Shown here one piece after another: positions 1-6,949 of a stretch of DNA of 13,864 nucleotides. The translations under genes and the position numbers were made by a program. This stretch comes from Candidatus Pelagibacter sp. (GTDB taxonomy: Bacteria; Pseudomonadota; Alphaproteobacteria; Pelagibacterales; Pelagibacteraceae). How positions within the stretch are numbered: the first letter of the stretch is position 1; every line of letters begins with the position of its first letter. The DNA is taken from positions 1 to 13,864 of the forward strand of contig NZJU01000051.1 in the NCBI GenBank assembly GCA_002692325.1, read 5' to 3'. A model generated the notes under the pieces. The model was given only the letters and a program-made list of their open reading frames with translations, was not told the DNA's origin and did not search any database.

Positions 1-552
1 CCAAATTGAAGTAAAAACGACTAAAAATAAAATTACTGACAGTCTTTGGATTATAAGAGTTTTGGAAACAACAAAATCAGTCATTAAACCTCTCATAATC
101 ATTCCAAAAATAACCGGGACAGTTACCACGAAAAACATTTTCGTCGCTATGTTAAGCATTGATATTTCCTTTATAATTTCTATACCTAAAAAATCTGCAG
201 AGTTAAAAACAATAAATGGAACTATTAAAACAGATAGTAAACTTACAATCGCCGTTAAACTTACGGATAACGCGACATCTCCATCTGCAAACTTGGTTAA
301 GATATTAGAGGTTACACCGCCTGGAGCTGCTGCAATTATCATTACACCCATAGCTATTTCAATCGGGAGCGAAACAATTTGTATTAGAAAAAAAGCTATA
401 ACGGGAAGTAAAATTACCTGACAGATAATGCCGACAAGAAAGTCTCTTGGATTTTTTATAACTCTAGTGAAATCTGAAATTGTTAAACCAAGGCCTAAAC
501 CAAACATAATAATCGCTAAACACAATGGGGCTATATTTTTCGCTATTTCCAT
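1..552 (-). CDS. bile acid:sodium symporter (BASS) family transporter, 3' end cut off
   Basis: The first 184 codons of a membrane transporter run off the left edge; the ATG is the complement of 550-552. The translation is almost entirely hydrophobic helices (about residues 8-25, 38-60, 65-78, 95-117, 136-153 and 170-184). The segment around residues 76-97 (APGGVTSN, then FADGDVALS) matches the conserved Asn/Gly and GDxALS core of the SBF/BASS fold (PF01758), which binds sodium. Family members move organic anions such as bile acids, pantoate or 2-keto acids with Na+ across the inner membrane; the substrate cannot be read here. It starts 16 bases after the stop of the double winged-helix gene on the same strand, so co-transcription and possible control by that protein are inferred. 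Family assignment is firm, substrate unknown. Confidence 0.88.
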   Translation of the reverse strand, partial: MEIAKNIAPLCLAIIMFGLGLGLTISDFTRVIKNPRDFLVGIICQVILLPVIAFFLIQIVSLPIEIAMGVMIIAAAPGGVTSNILTKFADGDVALSVSLTAIVSLLSVLIVPFIVFNSADFLGIEIIKEISMLNIATKMFFVVTVPVIFGMIMRGLMTDFVVSKTLIIQRLSVILFLVVFTSIW

Positions 553-568
553 TTTTAATATTTAATTT

Positions 569-1618
569 TTAAACTACTTTAAATGAAGAGTTTTTCATTA
601 AATCAAAAATTGTTGTCACAAAACGCGCTTTATGTTTTTGATTATGCATATAGTTTTGTTCAAAAGATTTGATATTTTTTGGTGAGGAAAAAAGTTGATA
701 TTCGAGCTTATTGTTTTTTAATATAAGTTTTTGCTTTAAAAGAAATTTTAATTTTCTTATCACAGTAGCCCTTGGAATTGATGAGATTTCTGAAATTGAG
801 GATGCGTTAATTCCATTTTTTGGACTGTGTCTCAAAAGATGTAAATATAAATCAGCGTAAGATCTTGGATCTTCAACGATTTTATTTTTAATTTGATTTG
901 CATAATCTGTGAATTGAGAAATACCTATCGTGCCCCAAACATTCCAAGTTTCTAAATCACCATAAAAAGTTCTATGTCTTATTAGAAATGGTATTTGCAA
1001 TCTAAACCAATGCTGCCAACATATTGTAAAATGTTTATCAATAAACATTTCTATTTCCTCTCTAGTAAATTCTCTCCCAAACCAATTTTCTTTCGCTAAA
1101 ATTTGACCTGACTTTTCTAAAAATATTGACATCATTTTTTTCGAATTTTCAGGTCTTTGAGTTTCAGTTAAATTTCTATGAAAAATAATTGTTTTTCCTT
1201 TTCTAGAAAGGATATTTTTATTTTGCAATAAGTTTACTTTTCTCCTTACTGTTTCTTTTGGTATATCTAATTCTTTTGAAATTTCAATTAAGTTTATTTT
1301 GTCAATTAAAAGCTCTTTTTTTTCATAAAATTCATTATAGGACAGGTACTGGAAACGGTCAGAATACTTTTTAAAAACCTCATTTACTAAATAAACTAGA
1401 ACTAAATAAGTGTCATAATCTTTAAAAGTAGTATAAGCATTTTTGCACCATGTTTGTTGCAGCTTAAACCAATCACTAACAGTATCATTAGAGTTTTTAT
1501 TTAAAATTTCATAAACTTCCTCGGAATTAAAAGATACAAAATCTTTAACACGTTCGTCTGGTTTTTTTTTTAAATGCTCAAAAATTGATACTGTTTTAGA
1601 ATCCAGGGTTTTAGACAT
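569..1618 (-). CDS. putative transcriptional regulator with two winged-helix motifs (internal duplication)
   Basis: A 349-residue soluble protein that I cannot tie to a named family. Two helix-turn-helix segments are visible: residues about 109-137 (ISKELDIPKETVRRK followed by a hydrophobic helix) and about 271-299 (ISEISSIPRATVIRK followed by a similar helix). Each is followed by a basic, wing-like stretch. The region before each also looks repeated: WFKLQ at 50-54 against WFRLQ at 204-208, each followed by an acidic/aromatic helix (DYDTY, DLETW). The protein therefore reads as two fused copies of one unit of roughly 155-160 residues, able to contact both halves of an operator as a monomer. 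The preceding small membrane-protein gene ends in TAA directly against this ATG, and the BASS transporter follows 16 bases downstream. DNA binding is inferred from the motifs; the regulated genes and any ligand are unknown. Confidence 0.75.
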   Translation of the reverse strand: MSKTLDSKTVSIFEHLKKKPDERVKDFVSFNSEEVYEILNKNSNDTVSDWFKLQQTWCKNAYTTFKDYDTYLVLVYLVNEVFKKYSDRFQYLSYNEFYEKKELLIDKINLIEISKELDIPKETVRRKVNLLQNKNILSRKGKTIIFHRNLTETQRPENSKKMMSIFLEKSGQILAKENWFGREFTREEIEMFIDKHFTICWQHWFRLQIPFLIRHRTFYGDLETWNVWGTIGISQFTDYANQIKNKIVEDPRSYADLYLHLLRHSPKNGINASSISEISSIPRATVIRKLKFLLKQKLILKNNKLEYQLFSSPKNIKSFEQNYMHNQKHKARFVTTIFDLMKNSSFKVV

Positions 1619-1774
1619 TTATTTTTTCCAAGTTACGCTTTGATTGATTAAAATTGCCATTAACAACCAGACTACAAAGGCTTCTCCATTAGTGAACTCG
1701 TAATTAGCACCAAATATTTTTGCAAGAAAAAACACTGCATAGATTGCTATTGGAGACAAGATTAAACTTGCCAT
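1619..1774 (-). CDS. small two-helix membrane protein (51 aa), hypothetical
   Basis: This short reading frame encodes 51 residues starting MASLILSPIAIYAVFFLAK, followed by a short polar loop (about residues 20-30, with NYEFTNGE) and a second hydrophobic stretch (31-44), ending in a lysine pair. It would be a helical hairpin in the inner membrane. The main support for a real gene is position: its TAA (complement of 1619-1621) touches the ATG of the winged-helix gene with no base between, as in a translationally coupled operon. The frame stays open upstream to 1984, but that part runs antisense inside the yqaA coding region. An alternative ATG at 1804 would add ten residues and overlap the opposite-strand start. 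No Shine-Dalgarno is seen for either. I do not recognise a family. Confidence 0.5.
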   Translation of the reverse strand: MASLILSPIAIYAVFFLAKIFGANYEFTNGEAFVVWLLMAILINQSVTWKK

Positions 1775-1802
1775 GAACTTAAGTATTGTGCATTTTAGAT
1801 CC

Positions 1803-2408
1803 ATGATTAAAAAGTTATACGATAGATGTGTAGAGTTGGCTAGACATAAATTTTCAAAGCCTATTTTAGGTTTTGTATCTTTCATTGAGAGTTCATTTTT
1901 CCCGATACCGCCAGATGTAATGATAGTGCCAATGGTTGTGGCAAAAAGAAATGAATTCATTTTAATTGCTTCTGTTGCTACCATCTTTTCAGCGCTTGGT
2001 GCATTATTTGGTTACCTTATAGGAGTCCTATTTTTTAATGAGATAGGAATTAAAATTTTTGAGCTATACGGTTATGACAATGTAAACTTTCTAAAAGAAA
2101 AGTTTTCAGAAAGTAAAAGTATGCTTCCATATATCGTAACTCTTTTTATTGCGGGATTCACACCAGTTCCTTTTAAACTTTTAACAATAACTAGTGGTTT
2201 TGTTCAATTCAATTTAGTAATTTTTTTAATTACATGTATAATTACAAGAGGACTTAGATTTTTTTTAGTAGCATATTTAACAAATAGATTCGGTAAAGCT
2301 TTTGGCCCTTTTCTTGAAAAAAGGGGCGCAAAATTTTCAGCTATCTTAGGAATTCTGATAATATTAATTGCGTTAATTTTTTATTTTATAATTAAAAAAT
2401 ATGTTTAA
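1803..2408 (+). CDS. YqaA/DedA-family inner membrane protein
   Basis: A 201-residue polytopic membrane protein of the SNARE-associated/DedA superfamily, YqaA branch. The start is placed at 1803 because MIKKLYDRCVELARHK then FVSFIESSFFPIPPDV matches the usual N-terminus of this branch; an in-frame ATG at 1773 would add ten polar residues and overlap the divergent small gene. Family marks are the E29-S-S-F-F-P34-x-P-P-D38 re-entrant segment and, near 118-132, GFTPVPFKLLTITSG, followed by the arginines around 149-152 (TRGLRFFLVAYL). DedA relatives are linked to lipid-carrier flipping and membrane-potential homeostasis; the role of the YqaA branch is poorly defined. The gene overlaps dsbB by eight bases and begins a three-gene overlapping set with dsbB and coq7. 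Promoter not identified; the upstream gap is 28 bases. Confidence 0.85.
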   Translation: MIKKLYDRCVELARHKFSKPILGFVSFIESSFFPIPPDVMIVPMVVAKRNEFILIASVATIFSALGALFGYLIGVLFFNEIGIKIFELYGYDNVNFLKEKFSESKSMLPYIVTLFIAGFTPVPFKLLTITSGFVQFNLVIFLITCIITRGLRFFLVAYLTNRFGKAFGPFLEKRGAKFSAILGILIILIALIFYFIIKKYV

Positions 2409-2886
2409 TTTCAAAACCACCACGTTTTTAAAATCAATGATTTTTATAAGTTTTTTTGCACTTTCGTCAGCATATTTTGTTGAATTTATTCTTGATCATA
2501 AACCTTGCTCACTTTGTAAATTGCAAAGGATTCCTTATATTGCCTCCCTAATTTTAATTTCATCATTTTTTATTTTTAAGTTTAAATATAAGGTCATTTT
2601 AGTCATACTTACTCTTTTTTTTATCTTTGGAACAGTAATCTCTTTTTACCATTATGGCATTGAAGAAGGTTTTTTTAATGAGAGTTTTTTGTGTAAACTT
2701 CAAGGAAATTTTCAGGTGGACTCGGCCTCTGAACTTTTGTCACAACTAAAAACGAGTAATATAAGTTGCAAAGAGGTTCCATTAAGACTATTTGGGTTTT
2801 CACTTGCTACAATTAATGCTATTTTCTCTCTTGCTATAAGTGTTATTTTGGTTGGAATTTTGATTAATTATGAAAAAAACAAATAA
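2401..2886 (+). CDS. dsbB: DsbB-like disulfide bond formation protein
   Basis: An inner-membrane quinone reductase that reoxidises the periplasmic thiol oxidase DsbA and passes the electrons to ubiquinone. The 161-residue protein has four hydrophobic helices (about 9-30, 45-60, 64-82, 130-155). The first periplasmic pair is C36-S-L-C39, followed by Q42-R43 and P45; the arginine corresponds to the quinone-linked Arg48 of the E. coli enzyme. The second pair is C98 and C123 in the loop between helices 3 and 4, close to E. coli C104/C130, so all four working cysteines are present. No dsbA is in the window. It overlaps the upstream yqaA gene by 8 bases and the downstream coq7 gene by 17, implying coupled translation. 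The neighbouring COQ7 takes part in making the ubiquinone that DsbB uses. Confidence 0.92.
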   Translation: MFNFKTTTFLKSMIFISFFALSSAYFVEFILDHKPCSLCKLQRIPYIASLILISSFFIFKFKYKVILVILTLFFIFGTVISFYHYGIEEGFFNESFLCKLQGNFQVDSASELLSQLKTSNISCKEVPLRLFGFSLATINAIFSLAISVILVGILINYEKNK

Positions 2887-3403
2887 AAAAACTCTAGAAG
2901 AGATAATAAGAGTCGATCATGCTGGCGAAAGAGGTGCAATAAAAATATACGAAGGTCAATTGCTAGCTCTAAAAACATTTAAACAACATGATGCTTTAAA
3001 AAGGAAAATTGAGGACATGAAAGAGCACGAAGCTGAGCACTATGATTATTTTAATAAACTCATAAAAAAAAGAAAAATTAAGCCAACTAAACTATTACCA
3101 TTATGGGACCTTATGGGAGTAACACTGGGTTTTGGAACTGCGATGCTTGGCGAGAAAGCTGCAATGTTATGTACGGCATCTGTCGAGGAGGTAATTGATG
3201 AACATTACAAAAATCAAACTTATAAACTCAAAGATGATGAGAAAGAACTAAAAAAAAAGATTGAAAAGTTTAGAGCGGATGAGATTGAACATAAAAATAT
3301 TGCTTATGAAGGTGGTGCAACTAAAGATGGTGTCTATGGATTGTTAGATAAGATCATCAAAACCTCATCAAGAATAGCAATTACAATATCTGAAAAAATA
3401 TAA
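2870..3403 (+). CDS. coq7: COQ7-type demethoxyubiquinone hydroxylase
   Basis: A di-iron monooxygenase for a late hydroxylation of the ubiquinone ring (demethoxyubiquinone to demethylubiquinone), at the inner face of the membrane. The 177 residues contain the ferritin-like ligand set: E20 in VDHAGERGAIKIYEGQ, E54 and H57 in EAEH, the VEEVIDEHY segment near 105-113 (ligand E106 or E107), and E138/H141 in DEIEHK. Length and spacing fit bacterial COQ7. The helix around 81-103 (LMGVTLGFGTAMLGEKAAML) is the hydrophobic segment expected to rest on the membrane and receive quinone. The start overlaps dsbB by 17 bases. Its TAA (3401-3403) abuts the stop of the convergent HNH gene with no gap, and no hairpin terminator is visible there. 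Ubiquinone synthesis implies aerobic respiration. Confidence 0.93.
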   Translation: MKKTNKKTLEEIIRVDHAGERGAIKIYEGQLLALKTFKQHDALKRKIEDMKEHEAEHYDYFNKLIKKRKIKPTKLLPLWDLMGVTLGFGTAMLGEKAAMLCTASVEEVIDEHYKNQTYKLKDDEKELKKKIEKFRADEIEHKNIAYEGGATKDGVYGLLDKIIKTSSRIAITISEKI

Positions 3404-3973
3404 TTAAGGCTCTAGTTCTATATCCCAATATAAATAATCCATCCAACTTTCGTGAAGAAAATTTGGTGGGAAGTTTCTACCATTTTTGTGTAAATCATCT
3501 ACGGTTGGTCTGAATGGCTTGCTGAATAGTTTCATACCACTATTCTCAAATAATTTACCACCTTTTTTAACATTGCAAGTTGAACAGGCAGTTACAACAT
3601 TTTCCCAATCCGTAATTCCTCCTTTGGATTTTGGTAGCAAGTGGTCAAACGTAAGATTTTTTTTATCGCCACAGTATTGGCAAGTAAATTTATCTCTTAA
3701 AAAAACGTTAAATCTTGTAAAGTTGGGATTATCTGAAGGTTTGATAAAACTTTTAAGTGCAATAACACTTGGTAAATTCATTTCAAATGATGGGCTTCTA
3801 ATTTTTCTTTTGTAATTTGAAACAATGCTCACCCTGTTAAGAAAAACTGATTTAACTGCATCTTGCCAGCACCACAATGACAGTGGATAATAACTTAAGG
3901 GCCTAAAGTCAGCATTTAAAACAAGTGCTGGACACTTTTCTAAGGGTACTTGCTTGTTCGCAGATATAATCAT
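3404..3973 (-). CDS. HNH endonuclease family protein
   Basis: A 189-residue protein with an HNH/zinc-finger nuclease fold in its second half: C98-x2-C101, the beta-hairpin LTFDHLLPKSKGG with H111, N125, and the second zinc pair C130-x2-C133 followed by N134. The N-terminal half (ALVLNADFRPLSYYPLSLW, then a WQDAVKSVF segment) is the conserved leader of a housekeeping HNH family common in alphaproteobacteria and cyanobacteria, not that of a homing or restriction enzyme. The cellular role of that family is not established. I chose the ATG at 3973; a TTG two codons upstream (3979) is also in frame but fits less well. It is convergent with coq7 with no intergenic base. Its own promoter is probably in the 51 bases before the start. 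There is no sign of a mobile intron or intein around it. Confidence 0.86.
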   Translation of the reverse strand: MIISANKQVPLEKCPALVLNADFRPLSYYPLSLWCWQDAVKSVFLNRVSIVSNYKRKIRSPSFEMNLPSVIALKSFIKPSDNPNFTRFNVFLRDKFTCQYCGDKKNLTFDHLLPKSKGGITDWENVVTACSTCNVKKGGKLFENSGMKLFSKPFRPTVDDLHKNGRNFPPNFLHESWMDYLYWDIELEP

Positions 3974-3996
3974 ATTCAAAAGCTATCTGAAAGTAA

Positions 3997-4030
3997 TAAT
4001 TATATCAAGTTATAATTTTATTAATTAATA
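3997..4030 (-). promoter_or_regulatory. possible promoter of the HNH gene
   Basis: On the minus strand a perfect TATAAT (complement of 3999-4004) lies about 25 bases before the HNH ATG, which would give a short 5' leader of about 19 bases. The -35 region 17-18 bases further upstream is weak (TTAATT-like) and overlaps the last codons of the esterase gene. The surroundings are very AT-rich, so the match could be chance. Confidence 0.35.
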
Positions 4031-4678
4031 TAAATTTTTTTTGATAAACTTTAAACCTAGGCTCGATCCCTCTTGGGGAATTCGATGCTCACAGTTTTTA
4101 AACATTTTTGTTTCTATTGAGTAGTTATTATTTAAAAAAAATTCTTTTGCCTCTAAAAAAGATTCTATTGGAACCACCTCATCTTTATCCCCATGCATCA
4201 AAATGACCTTAGGTCTAGATTTTATGTTTTTTGATAAGTGTTCAGTGCTAATAATTTTACCAGAGTATCCTATAATAGAATTAATTTTATCATTTCTTTT
4301 TAATCCAGTTTGAATAGAGATCATGCATCCTTGACTAAATCCAGCGATTGCAATGTTTTTTGACTCTAAGTTATTATTTTTTTTAACCTCATCAATTAAT
4401 TGATTTAGTCTAATTTCGGCTACTAATGACTTAGTCAAAATTTCATCTTTTGTTTGCCCCATCAAATCAAACCATTGAAATCCTGTTGGACTTACGGCAC
4501 ATTTCTCTGGAGCGTCTGGACAAATAAAAATTGTATCTGTTAAATAATTTTTCCAATAGTTGGCTAAAATAGAAATATCTTTTCCGTCACCTCCATAGCC
4601 GTGGCAAAGTATAACAGCATTTTTTGGTTTTTGACTTGATATAGGATTAATTATAGTTGTGTTAAGTGTGTAGGCCAT
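4025..4678 (-). CDS. phospholipase/carboxylesterase family alpha/beta hydrolase (PF02230 type)
   Basis: A 217-residue cytoplasmic serine hydrolase of the carboxylesterase/lysophospholipase family. Visible are the oxyanion segment ILCHGYGGDGKD (24-34), the nucleophile elbow G113-F-S115-Q-G, the acid in HGDKDEVVP (D166) and the catalytic histidine in NCEHRIP (H198), so the Ser-Asp-His triad is complete. The FQWFDL segment near residues 67-72 is also typical of this family, which cleaves short acyl esters, lysophospholipids or acyl-thioesters; the true substrate is not readable. No signal peptide is seen. The gene is divergent from the HIG1-domain gene with only 20 bases between starts, and lies 51 bases upstream of the HNH gene on the same strand. 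Confidence 0.87.
   Translation of the reverse strand: MAYTLNTTIINPISSQKPKNAVILCHGYGGDGKDISILANYWKNYLTDTIFICPDAPEKCAVSPTGFQWFDLMGQTKDEILTKSLVAEIRLNQLIDEVKKNNNLESKNIAIAGFSQGCMISIQTGLKRNDKINSIIGYSGKIISTEHLSKNIKSRPKVILMHGDKDEVVPIESFLEAKEFFLNNNYSIETKMFKNCEHRIPQEGSSLGLKFIKKNLY
4631..4657 (+). promoter_or_regulatory. possible promoter of the HIG1-domain gene
   Basis: TTGACT (4631-4636) and TATAGT (4652-4657) are separated by 15 bases, a little shorter than the usual 16-18. Transcription would start near 4664 and reach the ATG at 4699 after about 35 bases. The site lies inside the 5' end of the divergent esterase gene, as expected if a 20-base intergenic gap is too small for a promoter. Confidence 0.3.
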
Positions 4679-4698
4679 GGTAATGAATATTTACTAGT

Positions 4699-4899
4699 AT
4701 GTCTGAATTTTTATTTAACTTAATTGGTTTTACTTTACTTGGAGCTGTAGCCATAGTTTTAATAATGGGTATTTATACTTTATTTAAAGGCGGTAGCGCC
4801 AGTAAAAAATATTCAAATAAATTAATGCAACTAAGAGTTCTGCTTCAATTTATTGCAGTAATAGTTTTAGTGGTAATTGCTTACTTTTTTAAAAATTAG
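4699..4899 (+). CDS. HIG1-domain twin transmembrane protein
   Basis: A 66-residue inner-membrane protein with two helices (about 5-27 and 46-64) joined by the conserved basic loop GGSASKKYSNKLMQLRVLLQ. This agrees with the HIG_1_N/hypoxia-induced domain (PF04588): small residue, positive loop, N-K-L-M-x-x-R-V-x-x-Q. Mitochondrial relatives attach to respiratory supercomplexes and cytochrome oxidase, and the alphaproteobacterial proteins are their presumed ancestors. A respiratory role here is inference from family. It is divergent from the esterase and convergent with the tlpA-like gene, with the two stop codons overlapping (4896-4899). Confidence 0.87.
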   Translation: MSEFLFNLIGFTLLGAVAIVLIMGIYTLFKGGSASKKYSNKLMQLRVLLQFIAVIVLVVIAYFFKN

Positions 4900-5426
4900 G
4901 AATTATCTCTCAAAAATCTTTTAAATCTTGGAGTATCGAAGTCTATTTCCCCAATAATTCTTGCAAACTCTTTACCATTTTTATTTATCAAAATTGATGT
5001 CGGTAGACCTCGCATTTTAAATTTTTTAGCTAAGTCAAAATTTGGGTCAAAGTATATATCAAGATTATTAATATTTAGATCACTCAAAAAATTCTTAGCT
5101 CTTGATGGGTTCGGCTTCTCCATATTAATTGCAAAAATTGTTATTTCTGGCATTTGGTCAGCTAACCTACTTAATGAGGGCATTTCTTTTTTACACGGAG
5201 CGCACCAAGTTGCCCAGAAATTTAATATCATGATCTTGCCTTTATTTTCACTTAGATCAATATTCTGAAGATTAGAATTTTTTAAATTAATATTATCAAT
5301 AGATTTTGGGCTATCATACAAAATAATATTTTTATCTAGATCCGAGTCTGCGTTTACATTGCTCATTATTAAGAAAACGGCTATTAATGTGTGAATATAA
5401 ACTTTAAAAGATTTACTAATTTTCAT
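4896..5426 (-). CDS. tlpA: TlpA-like periplasmic thiol:disulfide oxidoreductase
   Basis: A 176-residue exported thioredoxin-fold protein. The N-terminus has a basic start, a hydrophobic core (about 9-21) and a likely cleavage site near A26 (VNA|DS), so it is periplasmic or membrane-anchored. The active site is WATWCAPC with C75 and C78; the cis-proline is P142 in RGLPTSILI. The insert and order (FWATWCAPCKKEMPSL, then FAINME) are those of the TlpA/ResA/DsbE group, which reduces apocytochrome c or copper-site thiols before cytochrome oxidase assembly. Which of these it serves is not shown. It is divergent from argH with 30 bases between starts, an arrangement common in alphaproteobacteria as far as I recall, and convergent with the HIG1 gene with a four-base overlap. 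Confidence 0.88.
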   Translation of the reverse strand: MKISKSFKVYIHTLIAVFLIMSNVNADSDLDKNIILYDSPKSIDNINLKNSNLQNIDLSENKGKIMILNFWATWCAPCKKEMPSLSRLADQMPEITIFAINMEKPNPSRAKNFLSDLNINNLDIYFDPNFDLAKKFKMRGLPTSILINKNGKEFARIIGEIDFDTPRFKRFLRDNS

Positions 5427-5456
5427 ATTAATTTAAATTGAAATTAACATAGTAAA

Positions 5457-6842
5457 ATGAAAAAAAGAAATAAAACTGTTTGGTCTAAGAGATTTAAAGG
5501 TTCACCCTCATCCGCATTTCAAAGAATAGGCGCGTCTATTAATGTAGATAAGAGACTTTATAAAGAAGATATATTCGCGTCAAAAATTCACACCCAGATG
5601 TTAGTAAAGCAAAAAATAATACCCTCTAAAGATGGTAAAAAAATTATAAATGGTCTTAAAAAAATTGAAAATATGATTGCAAGAGGAAAATTTAGATTTA
5701 ATGTAAAATTTGAAGATATTCATCTAAATATAGAAAAAAAATTATTTGAAATAATTGGTCAACCAGCTGGATATCTGCATACTGCTAGATCAAGAAATGA
5801 TCAGGTTGTTACTGATTTCAAATTATGGGTAAAAAAGTCTACTTTTGAAATAATCAAAGATATTGAAAAGATTATGAAACAAATTGTTTCTAAAGCTGAA
5901 AAAAACATAGATACTGTAATGCCAGGATTTACTCATTTAAAAAATGCTCAACCAGTTTCATTTGCCCATTATTTGCTTGCATATTTTGAGATGCTTAAAA
6001 GGGATAAAATCAGATTTGAAAATAATCTGAAATTAATTGATGAATCTCCTTTAGGCGTTGCTGCACTTTCAGGAACTTCATATAAAATTGATAGATTTTA
6101 TACATCAAAAAAATTAGGTTTTAGCAAGCCTTCAAAAAATTCTATTGACACTGTCTCAGACAGAGATTTTGCAATTGATTTTTTATATGCATCTGCAGTT
6201 TGTGCGATGCATTTATCAAGGTTAGCTGAGGATTTTATAATTTTAAATTCAGATGCGTATAAATTAATTTTTTTTAACGATAAGATGCTAACAGGGTCCT
6301 CCATAATGCCTCAAAAGAAGAATCCTGATCCCGCTGAATTAATTAGAGGTAGAACTGGTATTAATTATGGAAAATTAAACTCGATTTTAACTATTATGAA
6401 AGGTTTGCCAATTTCATATTTTAAAGATCTTCAAGATGATAAAGCTTTGGTTTTTGATGGTTTTGATACTTTAAAAGATACGTTAATATTGGGATTAGAA
6501 TTGATTAAAAATTTACAAGCCGACAAAAAAAGAATGTTTAAAATGGCGAACGACGGTTTTACAACAGCAACCGATTTTGCTGATTATTTAGTTAAACAAA
6601 AAAAAATGAATTTCAGAGATTCATACGCAATATCCTCTAAGCTTGTAAATTATGCTGAGAAAAAAAATAAAAATTTAAATGAATTAGCATTATCAGAAAT
6701 AAAAAAAATTTATAAAGACGTTGATAGCAAAATTTTAACAATTTTTAATGTGAAATACTCAATGAATTCAAAAAGATCTTATGGCGGAACATCTGCTATA
6801 AATATAAAAAAAATGTTAAAAAGATATAAGAGAGAAATATGA
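5457..6842 (+). CDS. argH: argininosuccinate lyase
   Basis: The last enzyme of arginine synthesis: it cleaves argininosuccinate to arginine and fumarate in the cytoplasm. At 461 residues it has the usual family length. Conserved elements in order are the N-terminal ASINVDKRLYKEDI (26-39), the substrate loop HTARSRNDQV (108-117), TH160-LKNAQPVS with the catalytic-region histidine, and the fumarase/aspartase signature GSSIMPQKKNPD (280-291) carrying the catalytic serine (S281/S282). The active site looks complete. It heads a plus-strand operon; its TGA overlaps the ATG of the small lipoprotein gene in an ATGA. The 30-base gap to tlpA leaves room only for compact divergent promoters, and I see no convincing hexamer pair there. 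Confidence 0.96.
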   Translation: MKKRNKTVWSKRFKGSPSSAFQRIGASINVDKRLYKEDIFASKIHTQMLVKQKIIPSKDGKKIINGLKKIENMIARGKFRFNVKFEDIHLNIEKKLFEIIGQPAGYLHTARSRNDQVVTDFKLWVKKSTFEIIKDIEKIMKQIVSKAEKNIDTVMPGFTHLKNAQPVSFAHYLLAYFEMLKRDKIRFENNLKLIDESPLGVAALSGTSYKIDRFYTSKKLGFSKPSKNSIDTVSDRDFAIDFLYASAVCAMHLSRLAEDFIILNSDAYKLIFFNDKMLTGSSIMPQKKNPDPAELIRGRTGINYGKLNSILTIMKGLPISYFKDLQDDKALVFDGFDTLKDTLILGLELIKNLQADKKRMFKMANDGFTTATDFADYLVKQKKMNFRDSYAISSKLVNYAEKKNKNLNELALSEIKKIYKDVDSKILTIFNVKYSMNSKRSYGGTSAINIKKMLKRYKREI

Positions 6843-6949
6843 AGAAATGTATTTTAATAATGTTTACCCTAATATTTTTATTTTCATGTGGGAAGAAGTC
6901 AAGTCCCAAATTCGCAAAACAAATATCCAATATTCAAATGGTTAAATGA
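6839..6949 (+). CDS. small LptM-type lipoprotein (36 aa)
   Basis: This very short gene begins MKKCILIMFTLIFLFSCGKK: two lysines, a hydrophobic core, then a lipobox-like LFSC with the lipidated cysteine at residue 17. The mature part would be only about 20 residues (CGKK, then SSPKF and a polar tail). Both junctions are ATGA overlaps, with argH upstream (6839-6842) and lysA downstream (6946-6949), so it is embedded in the operon. Alphaproteobacteria commonly carry a tiny lipoprotein of the LPAM_2/LptM type between argH and lysA, and E. coli lptM (yifL) sits beside dapF. LptM helps mature the LptD LPS translocon. Here the usual KGPL after the cysteine is not kept (KKSSP), so the functional link is inference. 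Existence of the gene is well supported by signal, lipobox and spacing. Confidence 0.78.
   Translation: MKKCILIMFTLIFLFSCGKKSSPKFAKQISNIQMVK

Noticed and set aside
62..421. Open frame of 119 codons on the plus strand
   Set aside because: It is antisense to a clear BASS transporter on the minus strand that shows the conserved SBF motif; the plus-strand product has no family features.
1775..1984. Upstream extension of the small minus-strand membrane gene to 1984
   Set aside because: It would lie fully antisense to the YqaA/DedA coding region with its PIPPD motif, and the added residues look non-native; only the last 51 codons are accepted.
3404..3973. HNH gene as a homing endonuclease, restriction enzyme or defence gene
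   Set aside because: The N-terminal half matches a housekeeping HNH family, the neighbours are core metabolic genes, and there is no methylase, intron or repeat.
5427..5456. Divergent promoters or an arginine-repressor operator between tlpA and argH
   Set aside because: The 30 bases are AT-rich without a clear hexamer pair or palindrome; nothing can be supported.
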